A stretch of 64,000 nucleotides of DNA from Vitellaria paradoxa (taxonomy: Eukaryota; Streptophyta; Magnoliopsida; Ericales; Sapotaceae), in contig CM034237.1 of NCBI GenBank assembly GCA_019916065.1, positions 37,616,485-37,680,484 on the forward strand. Direction: 5' to 3'. A program made the position numbers and the translations under genes. Shown here piece by piece: positions 20,330 to 32,194 of the stretch (position 1 is the first letter of the stretch; each line of letters opens with the position of its first letter). The notes beneath the pieces are model-generated. The model ran no database searches and was not told the origin of the DNA. It saw only the letters and a program-made list of their open reading frames with translations.

Positions 20330-21313
20330 AAATTAACCTCAAGTGAATGTTTTTCAAAAGTAAAACAGTTTCCACCTTTTTGATTTTCTTTTTATCAAGA
20401 ATTTCCCTTAACATTTTCTTTTCCTCATTCCATTCATTTTCTTTCTTCTCACCTCAAAATCCCAAAGTGTTGTTCATTTCTCTTCCTTAATATTTTCAGT
20501 GTATTCCAATCTGTTAGGGAAGGCTAAAGAGCATTCATAATGGTTAAAGGTATGATGTGGTAAGAATAAAGAAGTATGAATGCTCTAATAAAGCTCAAAC
20601 TTGGCTCCAAGGATGATGTTCATCAAATAAAGGCATTCCAAGCTCAAATGTTAAGAAAAATGGCCTAATATCATTTCTATGATTTCATTTCCATTCAACC
20701 ATAAAAGTTAAGAATCAGAAGTCTAGTTCCATTCATCCATCACTTCACAAACACCCAAAGCAAAATAATATAAGTGGAGTTATTGAAGTAATTTGAAGTG
20801 CAAAAAGCTTGAGCTTTTGGAAAGCCCTTAGAGTAAATGAAGTCTCTCATGACAAAGTTTAAGGCTCAAATATCTCACTTCAGGTTTTAAGTCTCCACTA
20901 TATCTGGAAATCCATAAAACACATTATTCATTCATAAATTCATTCTTCAAGACAAATGTTAGATCAACAATCCTCAAACTAAATCCATTCACACACTTTT
21001 CAACTTAAAAACACATGGCAATCACAACAACTCTTTAAAATTTCATACTTCAACTCAGCTCAATCCAAATTATGCAAATGACATTACTAATTCCAAGAAA
21101 ACAGAAATTTCATTCATTCCAAGTTGAAAGTTCAAAGTCCTAAGTAGCAAAAGTAAAACAAAACAACTTAATCCTAATCAAAAGAAACAAACAGCAGGAA
21201 CATTAATTCAAATCCTATTGTTGACAAAACATATTTGAAATATTCTAAAGATTTGTTGTCAAAAATCTGGTTTCAAGGACAAAAGAGTCTGGCTCATGGC
21301 TGAAGTACTGAAA
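19621..21313 (-). other. A 3' untranslated region
   Basis: This 1.7-kb stretch has no supported coding region. It contains a homopolymer tract (A on the minus strand) near 20297-20330. A block at about 20010-20080 is homologous to 14724-14797 of B, including AAGTCAAAAACGAT read on the plus strand. Confidence 0.7.
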
Positions 21314-22693
21314 TTAAGCATTTCTCCCTTCTTGACTCCATTCGAATATGCTTTCCACCATTCGAATAAGCTTCTGCTGCCCCTGTCTCAGCTCACTCAC
21401 TTCCCTCATCAGCACTTCTTGATTTTTCTGGATTAATTTCAACTTCTCTTCTGTGCTCATGGGGGCTGCTTCAGTTGCCTCATCCTCTGCTGGCTGCTGC
21501 TGATTGTTCTCAACTGCAGGTGAAGTAGCCTTCTTCAATTGCCCTCGACTTCGATTCATGGATATTTTGTCTATCAAAGGAGCAGCTTTCACAATGGCCA
21601 TTCCTGCCTCTTCCTCTATTCCCAAAAAGTGCTCAATTATCTCTGTAATTAAACCTCCAAAAGGCAGCCCAGCAGTGGATTCTGGTTTCTCTACCACATG
21701 AGAAATAACCAACCAAATGTGGTAAGGTAAATCCATGGGAATGCCTAACAACATCTTTCCCATAATCATGGCTTGTTCAAGAGTGATGGTTGACTTGTAA
21801 GCATGGGGCAGAAATAAAGAACAGACCAGCATGTGAAGGATATTACTTTTGGGAGTAATTCCTGACTTGGACATCCTAGAAGTGGTCCATTTAGCTCGAG
21901 GGTTGGCTGTGAAGAGCCTAGCCAAATTGTCCTTATGCAATTGCTTCTCCCATTTTGCTTTTTGTTTAGGTGTGGATTCGGGTATTCTTTCAACAGGCAA
22001 ATGACCTATGAAGGAAATCTTCTCAAGATTCAAACTAATTCTCTTCCCTCTAACCTTAGAGTTTATCTCAGGTCTCCCATGAATCATACCTATTTCAGCA
22101 TTTGAGTAAAATTCCCTCACATATGGTACCACAGCCCTCCTACTGGTTGTAACCCAATGTATCCAGCCCCTTTGCTCAAATAACTCTAACAATTCATAGG
22201 GTGGTTCATTGTAATCCTCCAATTTAATTCCTCTTTCAGTCAACACAGCTCTCTTGCTGTAATTCTCATCAAATTTCAGCTTTGAAGCTTTGTTGGAAAA
22301 CCTCAAATTATCAAAAGAACCCTCATCAAACTGATCATGGCCAGGTTGTGCTTCAGGTTCATCTTCAGGAACCTTTTCAGAGGTGTGGACCTCATCCTCA
22401 GGAGCAGAGGTGTGTTCCTCAATCGGCACATTCTCAGGAACTCCAACAGAGTTTTCCTTTTCAACATTAGAGACATGAGTTTCATGTCTCTCACTCAAAC
22501 TCTCATTGCCTACAGAATGGAATGATTCTGTTCTAGAAGAAGACCTACGGTCTGATTTAGAGGATGACAGTTCATAAGTTATGGGTTCCTGAACAACAAG
22601 TGAAGAACCCTTACCATGTTGGCTCAAAATCCTCATGCTCCTTCTCTTAGCCTTTCCTTTGTAAGCCATCTTCTTCATCCTCTTTGGTGGCAT
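21314..22693 (-). CDS. A ORF3, intact 459-residue protein after pol
   Basis: This is the only complete ORF3 in the window. It starts MPPKRMKKMAYKGKAKRR, a strongly basic N-terminus like a nuclear localisation signal, followed by a Ser/Glu-rich disordered region (about residues 40-130). The core shared with B ORF3 spans about 140-350 (YSKRAVLTERGIKLED; AVVPYVREFYSNAE). The last 60 residues (EEKLKLIQKNQEVLMREVSE) look like a coiled coil. I see no signal peptide and only mildly hydrophobic stretches, so it is unlikely to be an envelope protein. Its function is unknown; DNA binding or regulation is my inference. Two TTCGAA palindromes, at 21341 and 21361, lie inside the final codons. Confidence 0.85.
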   Translation of the reverse strand: MPPKRMKKMAYKGKAKRRSMRILSQHGKGSSLVVQEPITYELSSSKSDRRSSSRTESFHSVGNESLSERHETHVSNVEKENSVGVPENVPIEEHTSAPEDEVHTSEKVPEDEPEAQPGHDQFDEGSFDNLRFSNKASKLKFDENYSKRAVLTERGIKLEDYNEPPYELLELFEQRGWIHWVTTSRRAVVPYVREFYSNAEIGMIHGRPEINSKVRGKRISLNLEKISFIGHLPVERIPESTPKQKAKWEKQLHKDNLARLFTANPRAKWTTSRMSKSGITPKSNILHMLVCSLFLPHAYKSTITLEQAMIMGKMLLGIPMDLPYHIWLVISHVVEKPESTAGLPFGGLITEIIEHFLGIEEEAGMAIVKAAPLIDKISMNRSRGQLKKATSPAVENNQQQPAEDEATEAAPMSTEEKLKLIQKNQEVLMREVSELRQGQQKLIRMVESIFEWSQEGRNA

Positions 22694-24163
22694 TTTGCTT
22701 CAGTTGATTTTCCACCCTTTATCAGAAATTCTCCAAGCTGTAAACCCTAGCTTCTTCAATCGCAGCTCTGTATCTGAATCTTCCCTTCAATGTCAACTCA
22801 AAATCTCACTCAGATAATCTGAAAGTAAAAGGCTGGAAGAAGATGTGGAATGGTGAAGGTTTCAGGGTTGTGGGCACCAGGGCTCGTATTCGAATAGAAC
22901 AGGACCTTAAATGGGGCCACTTACGGGTATATACAGGATTTAAAACTGACATCATATTCGAATACCCAGACCCATATTCGAATACGGGTTATCAGCACTT
23001 TGCAATTCCAGTGTCCAGAAAACCAGAAATTCTTCTCCATTTCTTAAGAATACTCAAATTAAGTTTTGCCAACAGCTAAGATTCGAAAATTATTTCAAAA
23101 GAACAACTAATTCAAGAAGAAGTTTTGCAATTTTTCCAAAGTTTCAAAAAAAATTTTTTTTTTTTTTTTTTTTCAAATTTTCAACATATGCAAACTCAAA
23201 CTGACATAAGCATGATCTTAATTCAATTCAAGCAATTCCAAATCATATTCAAAACATTCTGATCATATCCAATCACCCAATTCAGCAAATTTCAGCAAAA
23301 TTATTCACATTCACAAACTCAGATTGTGTCCCCCCCCAACTAAAACAAGCATTGTCCTCAATGCACAAACAAGTCAATCAATCTGGAATAAAGTGCAAAG
23401 GGAAAAAAGGGTACCTGCTGAGTTTAAGGTTAACATGTTTGAGTGATGTAGACCAGCTGAAACTCCAAGGTATTACCAAAACAATTGCTCCCCCCAACTT
23501 GTTCAATGCAATATTCTCAAAGAAAATGCAAATCAGTAGAACCAAAACAACACAAACTGGGGTGAGTGTAATTAAAGATCAATGAGGTTTTGCCAAGCAT
23601 CACAAACAACCAAGATATGCAAGAAATCAGTAAGTATGCAAGATGGGTTGCTGTTCACAGATGAGATTTTGTGCTCAGATGGCCTATTCAAATGACTATT
23701 CAGCTATTCAAATGAGATGATTTGGACTTAATAGCAGTACCAGATTTGATCAGTCTTTGCTGCACCTGCTGATGTGACTTGATCCTTAATGGAGCTTGCT
23801 CAATTGAAATTCTTTGGCTGCATTCTGAAACAATTTGAAAGCATGTGCTACCCACTTTGGTTAATGCATTATACTCCCAAAACACCTCAAGCCAATGCAT
23901 TTATTCCACTTGACTCTCAAGTAGGTCCACCACAAGTGATGTTGCTACCTCAAATAGCACATGTCAGTTCCAACCTTTGAAAATTCACATATCAGTAAAA
24001 CATAAAGCAGAAATTCTCAATTCTTCATGAACTTGCTGAAACCAATGTGTTAAAACTTGCAAACTGAAAAATTTTTTTTTTTTTTTTTTTTTTTAGATGA
24101 AAGAAAGAAAATTACAAAAACCAAAGAAAACAGAAAATCAAAAACATAACAGAACCTACACTA
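22694..24163 (-). other. A pol-ORF3 spacer
   Basis: This non-coding stretch contains the candidate ORF3 promoter and two G tracts on the minus strand, complementary to 23330-23337 and about 23490-23495. The upstream one is preceded by a TTGAGGACAATG-type motif. There are T runs near 23153 and 24068, and a decayed palindrome pair (TTCAAA at 23687 and 23707, 20 bp apart). The organisation matches the B spacer. Confidence 0.65.
22889..22982 (-). promoter_or_regulatory. A candidate internal promoter for ORF3
   Basis: Two TTCGAA palindromes at 22977-22982 and 22957-22962 lie 20 bp apart. After a 23-nt gap on the minus strand comes TATATA (22928-22933), and a third palindrome follows at 22889-22894. 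ORF3 begins about 235 nt downstream of the TATA box. Palindrome-to-TATA spacing is 22 nt in B and 23 nt here, although the flanking sequence differs. Confidence 0.6.
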
Positions 24164-27100
24164 CTATGATACAAAATCAGAATTCTTCCTCCATTCAAAC
24201 AGAATTTGGGGGATCTTCAAGATCCCAACTCTCCACTTCAGCAACAAATTCTCATTATACTCTTTCAATCTCTGTCCATTCACTCTAAAAACATTTTTGG
24301 AGGTTGGATTTTGAATGTCAACAGCCCCAAACTCAGTGATATTCTGAATCACATATGGACCACTCCATCTGGACTTCAATTTCCCGGGAAACAAGTGTAA
24401 CCTTGAGTCATATAACAAGACCTTTTGACCCACAAACAACTCTCTTTTGAGAATATGTGTATCATGCCATTTCTTCACTCTATCCTTGGTGATCTTAGCA
24501 TTCTCATATGCATCATTTCTAATCTCCTCAAGCTCATTTAGTTGCAATTTTCTTTGAAAACCAGATTCAGTGATGCTCTCATTAAAGTGTCTCACTGCCC
24601 AAAAAGCCTTGTGTTCAAGTTCCACAGGAAGATGACAAGCTTTTCCATACACTAACCTATAAGGAGACATGCCTAGGATAGTCTTGTAGGCAGTCCTATA
24701 AGCCCAAAGTGCATCAACCAATTTCAAAGACCAATCTTTCCTTGTGGGATTCACTGTTTTTTCAATGATTCTCTTGATCTCTCTATTGGCCAACTCGGCT
24801 TGTCCACTTGTTTGGGGATGGTAAGATGTTCCAACCTTATGTAACACCCCATACTTCTTCATCAAAAGACCAACATGTCTATTGCAAAAATGTGTTCCCC
24901 TATCACTTATCATGGCCTTTGGCATTCCAAATCTTGAAAACACATTTTCCTTCAAAAATTTTATCACTACCTTGTGGTCATTGGTCTTAGTTGGTATAGC
25001 TTCTATCCACTTTGAAACATAATCCACTGCCACTAAGATATACTCATTGCCAAATGAATTCACAAATGGTCCCATAAAATCCATACCCCAACAATCAAAG
25101 ATATCAAGCACATAAATGGGGTGAAGTGGCATCATGTTTCTCCTAGTGATCTTACCAAGCCTTTGACACCTATCACAAGCAACACAAAAGGCATGCACAT
25201 CCCTAAACATGGTAGGCCAAAACAATCCACTCTGTAAAATCTTTGCCACTGTCTTCCTAGCTGAAAAATGACCTCCACATGCAAGAGTATGACAAAAACT
25301 AATTACACTCTGTACTTCACTCTCGGGTATGCATCTCCTTATGACTTGATCTGAGCAATACTTAAACAAATAAGGGTCATCCCAGAAAAAAGTGTCTCAC
25401 ATTCCTAAAGAACTTTCTTCTATCCAACATGGTCCAGTGAGAAGGCACAATACCTGAAGCTAGGTAGTTGGCTATATCTGCAAACCAAGGTACCTCAGAA
25501 GAGTCTATGTGGAACAACTGCTCATCAGGGAATGTCTCATTGATGGGAGAATCAAAGGATGCTAAATCTTGATGTGGGAGTCTAGAAAGGTGATCAGCAA
25601 CTACATTTTCAACTCCCTTTTTGTCCTTGATTTCTAAATCAAATTCTTGAAGCAGAAGAATCCATCTAATAAGTCTAGGCTTAGCATCAGGTTTGGTCAA
25701 GAGATACTTCAAAGCAGCATGGTCAGTGTATACTATGACATGAGAACCTACCAGGTATGATCTGAACTTGTCCAAAGCATATACTACTGCTAGCAACTCC
25801 TTCTCAGTAGTAGTGTAATTCCTTTGTGCTTCACTAAGGGTTTTGCTAGCATAGTACAACACATGTGGTCTCCTATCCCTCCTCTGTCCTAGCACTGCAC
25901 CAATGGCACAATCACTAGCATCACACATGATCTCAAATGGTAAAGTCCAGTCTGGTGGCTGCATAATGGGAGCTGAGGTGAGCAAACTCTTAAGTCTATC
26001 AAATGAGGCCTGACACTCTGGTGTCCAATCAAAGGGGACATCCTGGGATAGAAGGTTGCACAAAGGTCTAGCAATGGCACTGAATGATGCAATAAACCTT
26101 CTATAAAACCCAGCATGGCCAAGAAATGATCTGATATCCTTAACACATCTAGGGGTAGGAAGTTTTTGAATAATTTCCACTTTAGCTTTGTCTACTTCTA
26201 TCCCCCTAGAAGACACTATGTGGCCAAGGACAATTCCATGAGTTACCATAAAGTGGCATTTTTCCCAATTCAAAACCAAGTTTTTCTCCTCACATCTAAT
26301 CAAAACCTTCTCTAAGTTTCCCAAACATGTATCAAAGTCACTGCCATATACTGAAAAGTCATCCATAAAAACTTCAAGGAATCTCTCTACAAAATCACTA
26401 AACAGACTCATCATACATCTCTGAAATGTTGCAGGAGCATTGCAAAGACCAAAAGGCATACGCCTATATGCAAATGTGCCAAATGGGCAAGTGAATGTGG
26501 TCTTTTCCTGATCCTCCAATGCAATCTCAATCTGATTATACCCAGAGTAACCATCCAAGAAACAGTAAAATGCATGCCCTGCCACTCTTTCCAATACCTG
26601 ATCTAGGAATGGAAGAGGGAAATGATCTTTCCTTGTGACTGCATTCAACTTTCTATAATCTATGCACATGCGCCATCCTGTTTGGATGCGCATTGGAACT
26701 AATTCCTCTTTTTCATTCTTAATCACAGTCACTCCAGATTTCTTAGGCACTACCTGAGTTGGACTCACCCACTTAGAATCTGAGATGGGGTAGATAATTC
26801 CAGCATCCAAAAGCTTGATTACCTCCCCTCTAACAACCTCTTTCATGTTGGGATTGAGTCTCCTTTGCATTTGCCTAATAGGCTTGGCCTCTCCTCCAAA
26901 ATTCTATGGGTGCAAATCAGTGGACTGATTCCTTGCAGGTCTGCTATGGTCCAGCCCAAAGCTCCTCTATGCTTCCTCAAGACTTCCACAAGTCTATTTT
27001 CTTGGTCCAAACTCAGCTGAGATGAAATGACAGCTGGATAGGACTCTCCCTCACCTAAAAATACATATTTCAAGTCACTTGGCAAAGGTTTTCTCTCAGG

Positions 27101-27167
27101 TTTTGGTGGCTGGTCCAAAAATGACAAAGGCTTGGCTATGGGCAGCTCTAAAGACTCAACAGTTGGT
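24164..27167 (-). pseudogene. A pol, RT to integrase, frameshifted and truncated
   Basis: Integrase occupies 24164-25369 with the HHCC finger (CDRCQ), DDE core motifs ([28 protein letters not shown]) and a C-terminal SRWSGPY module. RT and RNase H occupy 25377-26870, with FMDDF, CDASD and YTDHAALK intact. A frameshift lies in a T-rich run near 25386-25392. A second, a 4-base deletion near 26888-26895 relative to the left copy, disrupts the segment before RT. The frame continues to 27127 and the element is cut at 27167. Protease and gag are missing from this copy. Confidence 0.88.
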
Positions 27168-27357
27168 AAGTAGGAAATTTGTTGAGTTGTGAATTTTTGG
27201 AGATATTTGGGTGAAATTAAAAATTGATTGGGTGTAAAAATTAGTGGTTTGGTTTATTTTGTTGAAGAGTTTCTTGTGCTGGTGGAATTGTGGGTGGCAG
27301 TGATAGTTGAGCTGGTGCCAGTGAGCTTTACTCTGAATTTTTTTCTAGTTGTTAACA

Positions 27358-28756
27358 ATGACTTCACCTAAGAAAGTGTATGAGAAGAGGAAGAAGGGTA
27401 AAGGAGCTGGTCCTCAACACTCAGAACCTGAAAAACTCACCCCAACCAAGAAAAGAGCAAAAACCCAATCCACTAGCCAACCTGGGACCCTACCTGCTGT
27501 TACACCAGCTGAGATTAGCCCAGCAATTGCCACTGACCAACCAAGCCATCAACTGGACCTCAATCCAACACCTACAGCTCAGCCCACATCCAACCTACCC
27601 ATTGAACAATTACAATCCCATCTCACCCCCACTTCAGAGCAAACACCAAGGACACCCCTGGAACCCCAATCAGAGGCCACTACTTAAACCATTAGAAATT
27701 TGACTGAGGAGTTAAATGAGGAAGCTGGGAATGAGGAAGAAGAGGGTGATCCCTATGATGACTTCAAGTTCTCAAGTGCTCGAGCACAAAAGGGGTTTGC
27801 TAAGTATTGGAGCAAGAGGTCTGTGATAGTGGAGAGAGGGATGGAGCTGAGCCATTTTCAAGGAGAAGAATTTAAATTGAAACAGAATTTTGAAGCAAGG
27901 AAATGGGAAAAATGGGCTCAATATAGTGGAGTAGCTGTGGTTCCCATTGTCCAAGAATTCTATGCCAACATTTTGGACCTCAAGAAGGAAGGGAAAGATT
28001 GTATTGTGACTAAGGTGAGGGGAATTCACATTGAAGTCTCTCCTAAGGATGTGAGGAAATTTTTTGGATTGAAGGAGGAAAAGCAACCTCAATTCCCATT
28101 CTCAATTGAGGAAGCTCTTGACAAGGATGCTTTGGCTAAGGTATTAACTAGAAACCCCAAAGCTGAGTGGGGCCACAAGAAGAAGATTGCTAAGAATAGG
28201 TTGAACTCAAAGTTCAACTCATTGCACTTCTTAGCATGTTCACAACTCAATCCAGTGATGAACACTTCTGAGTTGAGTTATGAGAGGGGCTTACTTTTGT
28301 ATGCAATTGACAAGGGATTGAAGGTGGAATTGGGGCAGCTTATCTGGGAAAACATGGCTGAGGCTTCCAAGATAAAGAAAGGGAGTCAGTGGGCTACCAT
28401 TTGCTGGATTCATCACAAAATTTGTCTGCAAGAAGAAGGTCACAACTGAACTAGGGGAGCAAGTGGCCAAGCCATTGGGGCATATCACTGCTTCATCTAG
28501 GGAAAGAAGTGCAAGCCATAAGAAGAAGAAAGAAGGGACCACAACTGAAGAAGTTATGGAGAAGATGCTAGAGAAGTGGGATGAAGTGAAGGTCAAGCTT
28601 GGAGAGATTAAGGATGACCAGTACTTTATCAAGCAAGAACTCCAAAACCAAGGGAAGAGGATTGCAGCCATTGAGGCTAAGCTGGAGCTACTGCTTTCTG
28701 CTACAACTGCTGGGACTTCATCAGTGCCATCCGAGGACCCTCCTCTTGGTTCTTAG
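27358..28756 (+). pseudogene. B2 ORF3, nonsense and frameshift
   Basis: The start MTSPKKVYEKRKK is at 27358. The Lys-rich N-terminus and Pro/Thr-rich segment are followed by an in-frame TAA at 27685-27687, where B1 has a Glu codon; B3 has the same stop. The conserved core resumes from 27700. An extra G near 28380 shifts the frame relative to B3, and the coiled-coil C-terminus is read in another frame from 28463. The product cannot be full length. Confidence 0.82.
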
Positions 28757-30462
28757 ATCTTAGGAGCTGTTTTGTTTTGTTGTCACCAAGCTAGGAGTTG
28801 TAGTATTTTTTTGACTTTAGTTAATTTTGTTGCTTTATTGTAGGACTTTTTGACTTGTAGTAAGCCTGTGAAGAGAGAACTGATATGTTTTTGTAATCAA
28901 AGGCTGAATATGAACTTTTTGTGAAACTTGAAATGAAGTGAAATGAAATGAAGTTTCTTTTTAGTTCTTGACTTGATTCAAAGCATGTACATGGTTAATT
29001 AATGCTCATTCTTGAGAATTGCTTGTGATTTATCCTTTAAGTCTTAATTGTCAACATGGAGTTCATAGTTTCAACACTTTTGAAGTTGTGTGAAATTAAA
29101 TTGTGCATTGGGAAATTGTGTGAGTATGAACTCTTGGGACATAAGTTTGACTCAAGAAATGCATATATTTATTCTCTAATAAGTGGAGACTAGCCTTGTG
29201 AGATTTGAGCCTTTAGCTTCCTTTGTTGAGTGGTTGAACTTAATCTCGCATGTTTTTCACATCTATATTCTTTTAGTAGCTCTAATTACTTGTTTTGAAT
29301 CCTTAAGCATGAGAAACTCATCAGCTTGAACCATCAACATTGGAATGGATTGGTCAACTAAATTGAACCCTTGGAAGTGAAGTAGGCCATCCTTGCATTG
29401 TTGAGCCTTATTGACCTTTCTTTCTTAATTAATTTTCCTTAGGAGCCAAGTTGAGCTATGAATGCATGAATGCATAATTCTTTTGGAGCCTTGAACAATA
29501 CCCTAATCCTTACAAAATTTTAAACCTACCTAAGTGCCTTAGTAGTATATAAGCTTAAGGGAGGTAGAATGAGCCAAGGGTAGTGGTAGTTTTGAGGAAA
29601 TAGAGGTTGATAAAAAGGAAAGAAAAGGAAAAGAAGAGTGATACAAGGATGTGTTTTTCAATTTCTAAATAAATAAAAAAAATTTAAAAAAAAAGAGAAA
29701 AAAAATAATATGAAAAGAAAAAAAAAAGAGTTGAAGAGAATTGACATATTTTTTTTTTTTTTTTTTTTTGGGAACTCAAAAAGGGTGAAAGAAAAGGAAC
29801 AAAGAATGGAGTATGATTGAGAAGAGAAGGATCAAATTACACAACTAAGGCACATTTTGAATTATCCCTTCCCTTCCTTGGTACCACATTTAACCCCTTA
29901 GCCCCATTACAACCCAATAAAGACCTAATAGATCTAAGGTGTTAATTGAGTTGAATTTGAAGTTCTCAATGTGAAATACTTCAAGCTTTCCATTGCTATG
30001 GATTATTCCTTTCATAGAGCTACACCAAGTCCAATATTCATTGAATTTTATCGTTTTTGACTTAAGGAAGGTTCTTACTAGAATTGGTTTTATACTTACT
30101 CTTATGAAAGAATCTTCCAAGAGTGTCTTACCCAATTCTCATTTCATTAAAGAGAGTATGCCCTGTGAGGATTGAAGTCAAGACTTGAGAGAATTCTTGT
30201 GCATCATTGAGTTAGATTTATGTTCTAGTGAGGAATTATGAGCATGATGGATTGATTCATGTTTTAAGATCATACAATGAATAGAGTGTTGCTCCTATGA
30301 AGTTCCATGTTAACTTTTAATTATCTTGGGGAGTTGAACTTGAAAATTTAAAAGAATTTGCATTAAGATGTCATGTGCAACCTTGAATTAGGTTAAAGAC
30401 TGAGAAGTGACTTCTTGTTGAGCTAATTTGCTAGGGCCTAGCAAATCTCAAGTTGGGGGGTG
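28757..30462 (+). other. B2 3' untranslated region, hairpin and PPT
   Basis: This is homologous to 13504-15194. It includes an A-rich tract near 29668-29730, a T run near 29752-29769, the conserved block ending near 30065, the hairpin at 30426-30446 and the PPT at 30450-30462. No coding region is supported. Confidence 0.75.
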
Positions 30463-32171
30463 TGATTGTACTATGAAAAGTACAATCATTAACCTTAATT
30501 AGTGATTTGTTAGGTGGATTTATATCTTAAAAAGATGATAAATTGTTTTTAAATGCATTCATGAGGAATTCTTGTGATTTGCAGGTGTTTGGGACTAAAA
30601 TGGATGAAGTTGGGCTAAATTGGATGAAATCAAGAAGTTGGTTCGAACACATGTTTGAACCAACTGTTGTTCAAACCAATGTTCTAACAACAGAAGGCAA
30701 ACCAGAAAAAGATGCAGCAGATTTTGGCTAAGTGTTGGAAAAAGTGGTTCGAACCAATGTTCAAACCATAGGTTGTTTGAACCTTGGTTAGAACAACAGA
30801 AGCCAAGCATAGACCAACAAGTGCTAAATTTGACTAAGGCAAAGTGGTTCGAACCTTTGTTCAAACCACATGTGGTTTGAACCTTGGTTCGATCGACAGA
30901 AGGGTGAAAAGTTGCAGAGCTCAAAAATTTCTAAGTCCCAGATTTAGGTTCGAACCTTGGTTCGAACCAACCCTTGTTCAAACATTGGTTCGATCAACAG
31001 AAGCTGTGCAAGGTTCAACTGGAAGAAAATTTTCTAAGTCCCAGACTTTGGTTCGAACCCTTGTTCGAACCAACTTTGGTTCAAACACTGGTTAGAACAA
31101 CAGAGGCTGTGCAAAGTCTAATTGGAGTAAAATTTGACTAAGTCCCAGAAATTGGTTCGAACCTTTGTTCGAACCAATCAGTCTGTTCGAACCTTTATTC
31201 GAACCAACCTGCAATTCGAGGATCCTGAAATTCAGCTTTTGAGAAATGGGCAGTTATGTACTTTTACATGTTATATTTCATATATATATGTATGAAGGAG
31301 GTCGTTTAGGGATATACAGATTCATTTCTTTCAGTTAAGCTTTCCTTTTAGAGAGAGAGAATTGTAGAGAGAGAAAGTGATTCCATCTTCATTTCTTTGA
31401 ATTCTTGTATCAGAATTTCAGTTCTATGAATGGATTTACTTCAATTTTTATTGTTTTCTTCTTTTATGATGTTTGAGTAGACTTTTCTCTTGGATTCAAG
31501 GCAAGTTTCGTAGTTGATTTGCAAGAATTTCAAGGTAATGGGCTTAATGTTGAAATCTTATGTGTTAAAGGAAAAATCTATGTTTGATTTGAATTGATTA
31601 TTGATTTTTGAGTTGAGATTTCAATTGAACTCCAATTTTGTATGGTTTATGGCCTTTACTTACAGATTTCTACATAGAATTATCATGCCTTTCTTTTAGA
31701 TTTGTATGGCAATTGCTATTCCTAGGATTTGTATGTAAGATCTATGAGCTATGCCTATTAGGTGTTTGATTTGAATTCTCAGCAGATTTTTGTTCTTAAT
31801 TTCTTACTCAAATCAGATTTGGATTGTTCTAAGTGGTTTTATTTCTAGATTATCTTTTGATCTACCCTTTTTAGGTGTAGAATCCTTGGAATTTATTGTC
31901 AATCACTACGAGCTTGTTTTGGATCCAAGGTTTTCTTAAATTTGTTTTTAAAACATTTTATCCAAACAACCATTTCTAAAACCAAATTGAATCTCTATCA
32001 TTCATTGTGGGGTTGAAAATTTGTCTAAAACCTTTTCCAAGAATCATTTGTTCACTAATTTTTACTAAGGCTCTCTGTGGACACGATCCGGTTCTCACCG
32101 GTTATTGTGCTTCAATAGACACCCTGCACTTGGGGTCGAGCCAATATTGATACATTGGAATCGAGCAAGCA
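30463..32171 (+). repeat. LTR B#2 (1709 bp)
   Basis: This is the 5' LTR of B3 and the 3' LTR of the upstream B remnant. It differs from LTR #3 at only a handful of positions that I noticed. The U3 palindrome array lies at about 30641-31205 and the R/U5 hairpin near 32088. Confidence 0.92.
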
Positions 32172-32176
32172 CTTTT

Positions 32177-32194
32177 TGGCGCCGTTGCCGGGGA
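32177..32194 (+). other. B3 primer-binding site, tRNA-Asp
   Basis: TGGCGCCGTTGCCGGGGA, 5 nt after LTR #2, is identical to the B2 site and to the complement of the tRNA-Asp 3' end. Confidence 0.93.

Larger units (their letters stand above)
18058..27167 (-). mobile_element. Athila-like element A, 3' part (second copy)
   Basis: From left to right on the plus strand this holds the 3' LTR, PPT, 3' untranslated region, ORF3, internal promoter, spacer, integrase, RNase H, RT and the start of the protease-RT linker. It ends abruptly at 27167, where B sequence begins. PBS, gag and protease are absent from this copy. Its last 1235 bp repeat the first 1235 bp of the window. Confidence 0.9.
27168..32171 (+). 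mobile_element. B 3' remnant (ORF3 to LTR B#2)
   Basis: This begins abruptly in the ORF3 leader, equivalent to position 39211 in B3, directly after A pol. It runs through ORF3, the 3' untranslated region, PPT and LTR B#2. It is nearly identical to 39211-44199. It is the 3' end of a B unit whose front was lost in the deletion joining it to A. Confidence 0.88.

Noticed and set aside
21314..22693. Calling ORF3 an envelope protein
   Set aside because: No signal peptide or convincing transmembrane segment, and a basic N-terminus with a coiled-coil tail.
27380..27703. Overlapping plus-strand frame in ORF3 (also 39422-39745)
   Set aside because: It is a +1 shadow of the Pro/Thr-rich ORF3 N-terminus.
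30595..31095. Short frames in the B LTR on both strands
   Set aside because: They arise from the TTCGAA repeats, which encode VRT-, FEP- and SNQ-like low-complexity peptides in any frame.
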